Below are positions 61,563-64,000 of a DNA stretch of 64,000 nucleotides, in pieces. The DNA is from an uncultured Ilumatobacter sp. GTDB taxonomy: Bacteria; Actinomycetota; Acidimicrobiia; Acidimicrobiales; Ilumatobacteraceae. Where the stretch lies: positions 4,769-68,768 of the forward strand of contig CALCXK010000054.1 in the NCBI GenBank assembly GCA_937905835.1. Reading direction: 5' to 3'. The number at the start of each line of letters is the position of its first letter. The stretch's first letter is position 1. The translations under genes and the position numbers were made by a program. The notes under the pieces were generated by a model. That model worked only from the letters and a program-made list of their open reading frames with translations, did not search any database and had not been told where the DNA came from.

Positions 61563-62888
61563 ATGACAGAAAATACAGCACGACGCGGAGCACCTCGTCG
61601 CAAGCGGACGCCGCGAGACTCTGATGACTCGTCCCGCGACCACGTCAATACCTCAAATCTCACAACGGTGAACATTCTGCCGCCGGTCGAAGCGCCGACG
61701 GGTTTCTTTGATCTCGGCGTTCCGGCGCGGATTGACGACGGCCTTGCTGCGTGCGGTTTCGCACAGCCGTTCAACATTCAGATCGAAGCAATTCCCGTTG
61801 CCATGGCTGGAAATGATGTCTGTGGACGAGCTAAGACTGGTTCGGGCAAGACCCTTGCTTTCGGCATCCCGATGCTCGCTCGCATCACGGACAAAGCAGC
61901 GCCGACCAAGCCGCTTGGCCTTGTCCTCGTGCCAACGCGAGAGCTTGCCATTCAGGTGGCCGAAGTGCTCCAGCCCATTGCCCAGCACGCTGGTATGAAT
62001 GTGCTGCCCGTCTATGGAGGAGCATCTCGCCATCATCAGGTCGAGGAGATGGCAAAGGGCATTGAGCTCGTCGTCGCCACGCCGTTGCGCCTCATCGACC
62101 TGATCAAGTCCAACGAGGTCAGCCTCGAAGACGTACAGATCGTCACCCTCGATGAGGCTGATCGCATGGCCGACGACGGATTCACCCCGCAGGTCGAGTG
62201 GATTCTGCGCCACTGCGTTAACCGCAACCAGACCATGTTGTTCTCAGCGACGCTGGATGGCGACGTCGGGCACCTCATCCGGGCATATCAGACCGATCCG
62301 GTCACTGTGGCTGTCGACGAGGCGACTGACACGGTCGGCAACATGAGCCACTTGTTCCTCGGCATCCATCACATGGACCGCGACAAGGTGATTGGTGCTA
62401 TCGCTCGAGGCATTCCGAAGCTGATCGTGTTCTGTCAGACCAAGCGGCAGTGCGATAAGGCCACTGAGCGGCTCCAAGAACTCGGCATCGACGCTCTGGC
62501 GATTCACGGTGATCTCCAGCAGAAGACACGTGAGCGCGTGATGCGCTCATTCGCTGAAGGCAAGCTGCAAATTCTCGTGGCCACCGATGTTGCCGCCCGC
62601 GGCATCGACATCGATGACATCGGCGCGGTCATCCACTACGAGCCGGCCAAGGACGTCAAGGACTACCTCCACCGCTCTGGCCGAACAGCTCGAGCTGGCC
62701 GTGACGGCTGGGCGATCACGCTGTCTGAGTACAACCAGGTTACCCAGGTCCGCATCCTGCAGCGGATGATGAAGATGGAGCCAACGAAGGCGGTCGACGT
62801 GTTCTCGAACGACAAGCGTCTTGAGCAGCTCGATTCTTTCGGCGACGACATCAAAGCGGCCGCCACGCTGGCGCCCTCCATGTCCTGA
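61563..62888 (+). CDS. DEAD-box RNA helicase
   Basis: A 441-residue helicase: Q motif FNIQIEAIPVAM, Walker A AKTGSGKT, PTRELA, DEAD box LDEADRM, SAT, then RecA2 motifs ATDVAARGIDID and HRSGRTARAGRDG. A basic N-terminal tail precedes it and there is only a short C-terminus. It unwinds RNA in ribosome assembly or decay. ATG 61563 is preferred; ATG 61476, inside the palindrome, would add 29 residues. Confidence 0.92.
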   Translation: MTENTARRGAPRRKRTPRDSDDSSRDHVNTSNLTTVNILPPVEAPTGFFDLGVPARIDDGLAACGFAQPFNIQIEAIPVAMAGNDVCGRAKTGSGKTLAFGIPMLARITDKAAPTKPLGLVLVPTRELAIQVAEVLQPIAQHAGMNVLPVYGGASRHHQVEEMAKGIELVVATPLRLIDLIKSNEVSLEDVQIVTLDEADRMADDGFTPQVEWILRHCVNRNQTMLFSATLDGDVGHLIRAYQTDPVTVAVDEATDTVGNMSHLFLGIHHMDRDKVIGAIARGIPKLIVFCQTKRQCDKATERLQELGIDALAIHGDLQQKTRERVMRSFAEGKLQILVATDVAARGIDIDDIGAVIHYEPAKDVKDYLHRSGRTARAGRDGWAITLSEYNQVTQVRILQRMMKMEPTKAVDVFSNDKRLEQLDSFGDDIKAAATLAPSMS

Positions 62889-62903
62889 CGCTGAGCTGTT
62901 TGG

Positions 62904-64000
62904 CTAGCTGAGCTCGCGCAATTCTCGCTGACTCACATACGTGGTGATGACGCAAGTCAGGCTGATCAGCGCGGCCCCACTGATGGCTGCGCCAGAGCTC
63001 GTCCACGCGGCGACGACGCCGAGGATCAGCGCACCGAACGGCATGATGCCGAATGAGGTCAGCGCGTAGAGCCCCATCACGCGGCCCATCAGAGGCTGTG
63101 GCGTGTTCGCCTGGATGAGACCCTGGTTCATGTTGATGTAGAACCCGCCAGCGAGGCCCATGAAGAACGCGAGGACCAGAACCTGCCAGAAGTCAGTGGT
63201 ACGGCCGGTCAGAATCGTGATGGTCGAACCGCAGATCAGTGCACGCTGGAAGGCTGCGCCTTTCTGTTTCATATCGCCTTTGCGCATCACCACGACCGAG
63301 CTGATTGCGATGCCAATGCCCATCAGTGCGAAGGGCAGGGCGGCATCGCCAGCGGTTCGGCCCAGACCGTCTTTGACGTGGGCCTGCAGCGTGACCATGA
63401 TCGCAGGGTTGACAGTGAGGCTGGCCATGACCAGCAGGCCGAACAGGACCCGCAGGTTGGCGTCGCCGAGGACGTGACGAAGGGCCTCCTTCATGTCGGC
63501 AATGATCGGTCGCTTCGGCGGCAGGTCGACGTGCGGCGGAACCTCGAGCCGCAAAAGGAAGATGACGCCGGCAAACATCAGGCCGGACTGGAACCAAAAT
63601 GCGCCGTCGAACCCGTACTGGTCACCAACAACCTTGGCGAGCACCGGCCCAAGGATCAGCGACAGCGTCATTGCAATGGCGTTCACCGCAATCGCGCTGA
63701 ACAGCTGTTCCTTCGCGACGAGCACGGGGATGAGGGACGAACGGACCGGCTGGCCGATGGCTGAAGCGGCACCGGCAAACAAGGTCATCACGATGACCCA
63801 GCCGAACGAGATCGTGTCGGCACGAACCAACAGCGCCGTTGCGGCCATCACGGCGCCACCGGTGACCTGCGTCCAGATCAGTATCCGTCGGCGGTCCCAT
63901 CGGTCGGCCCAGGCGCCAGCCTGCAACACGAGCAACGCTGCCGGGAGGCCTAGCGTGAACACGGCAATGCCCTGATCGCTTTCGCTCCGGTTCAGGCCGT
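62904..64000 (-). CDS. MFS transporter (5' end outside the window)
   Basis: The frame is open to the window edge (upstream codons read GLNRSESDQGIAV), so at least 365 residues are here and the start is missing. Hydrophobic helices, ADRWDRRRILIWTQ (loop 2-3 motif DRxxRR) and SLTVNPAIMVTL are like the EntS/MFS_3 exporter group. It is an inner-membrane exporter of unknown substrate, tail-to-tail with the helicase gene (15 bp gap). Confidence 0.88.
   Translation of the reverse strand, partial: GLNRSESDQGIAVFTLGLPAALLVLQAGAWADRWDRRRILIWTQVTGGAVMAATALLVRADTISFGWVIVMTLFAGAASAIGQPVRSSLIPVLVAKEQLFSAIAVNAIAMTLSLILGPVLAKVVGDQYGFDGAFWFQSGLMFAGVIFLLRLEVPPHVDLPPKRPIIADMKEALRHVLGDANLRVLFGLLVMASLTVNPAIMVTLQAHVKDGLGRTAGDAALPFALMGIGIAISSVVVMRKGDMKQKGAAFQRALICGSTITILTGRTTDFWQVLVLAFFMGLAGGFYINMNQGLIQANTPQPLMGRVMGLYALTSFGIMPFGALILGVVAAWTSSGAAISGAALISLTCVITTYVSQRELRELS

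Noticed and set aside
1..64000. tRNA, rRNA, CRISPR arrays, transposases, prophage genes
   Set aside because: No GTTCGA-type T-loop with a matching acceptor stem, spaced repeats, transposase or integrase motif was seen in any gap or frame.

Overview
The window is about 64 kb of GC-rich chromosomal DNA from an actinobacterium. The evidence is frequent GTG starts, many 4-bp ATGA/GTGA gene overlaps, a mycothiol-type DinB/maleylpyruvate-isomerase domain protein, a 'sunset' domain protein, and the iscS - mnmA - methionine-synthase-like - ligA order also found in mycobacteria. An Acidimicrobiia/Ilumatobacter-like source is my inference. I see no rRNA, tRNA, CRISPR, phage or insertion sequence.

Layout. 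1-9 kb: end of an HrpA-type helicase, M20 hydrolase, enoyl-CoA hydratase, metallo-beta-lactamase-fold protein, MsrB, SurE, EamA transporter, NifU-type Fe-S protein. 9-13 kb: PAS-AraC regulator divergent from a bifunctional PutA, with a direct-repeat operator between them. 13-19 kb: trans-sulfuration enzyme, amidinotransferase, histidinol/inositol phosphatase, enoyl-CoA hydratase, MFS transporter and a lipoprotein serine protease.

19.4-36 kb is the centrepiece: an inositol-catabolism locus. A LacI repressor and an oxidoreductase gene face a 12-gene operon: iolE-like, an ABC importer (binding protein, very large permease, ATPase), iolC, an aldolase-like barrel protein, a Gfo/Idh oxidoreductase, iolD, a fatty-acid-desaturase/Rieske fusion, iolG, iolB and a second aldolase. 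A TTGACA promoter followed by a perfect 16-bp palindrome lies in front of it. The desaturase-Rieske fusion corresponds to rhizopine proteins MocD and MocE joined in one chain, so the locus probably demethylates and then degrades O-methylated inositols or inosamines. iolA and a ferredoxin reductase (MocF) are not in the window.

36-48 kb: PhyH dioxygenase, dxs, SDR, methyltransferase, iscS-mnmA, methionine-synthase-like protein and ligA. 48-56 kb: a PASTA kinase homologue with a degraded catalytic loop, a short pfkA relic, SDR plus SCP2 protein, metalloprotease lipoprotein, and an overlapping OSBS/NSAR enzyme - GNAT - membrane protein operon. 56-64 kb: serA, pyrF, ferredoxin, sunset protein, leuA with a leucine-rich leader peptide and terminator (attenuator), DEAD-box helicase and a truncated MFS gene.
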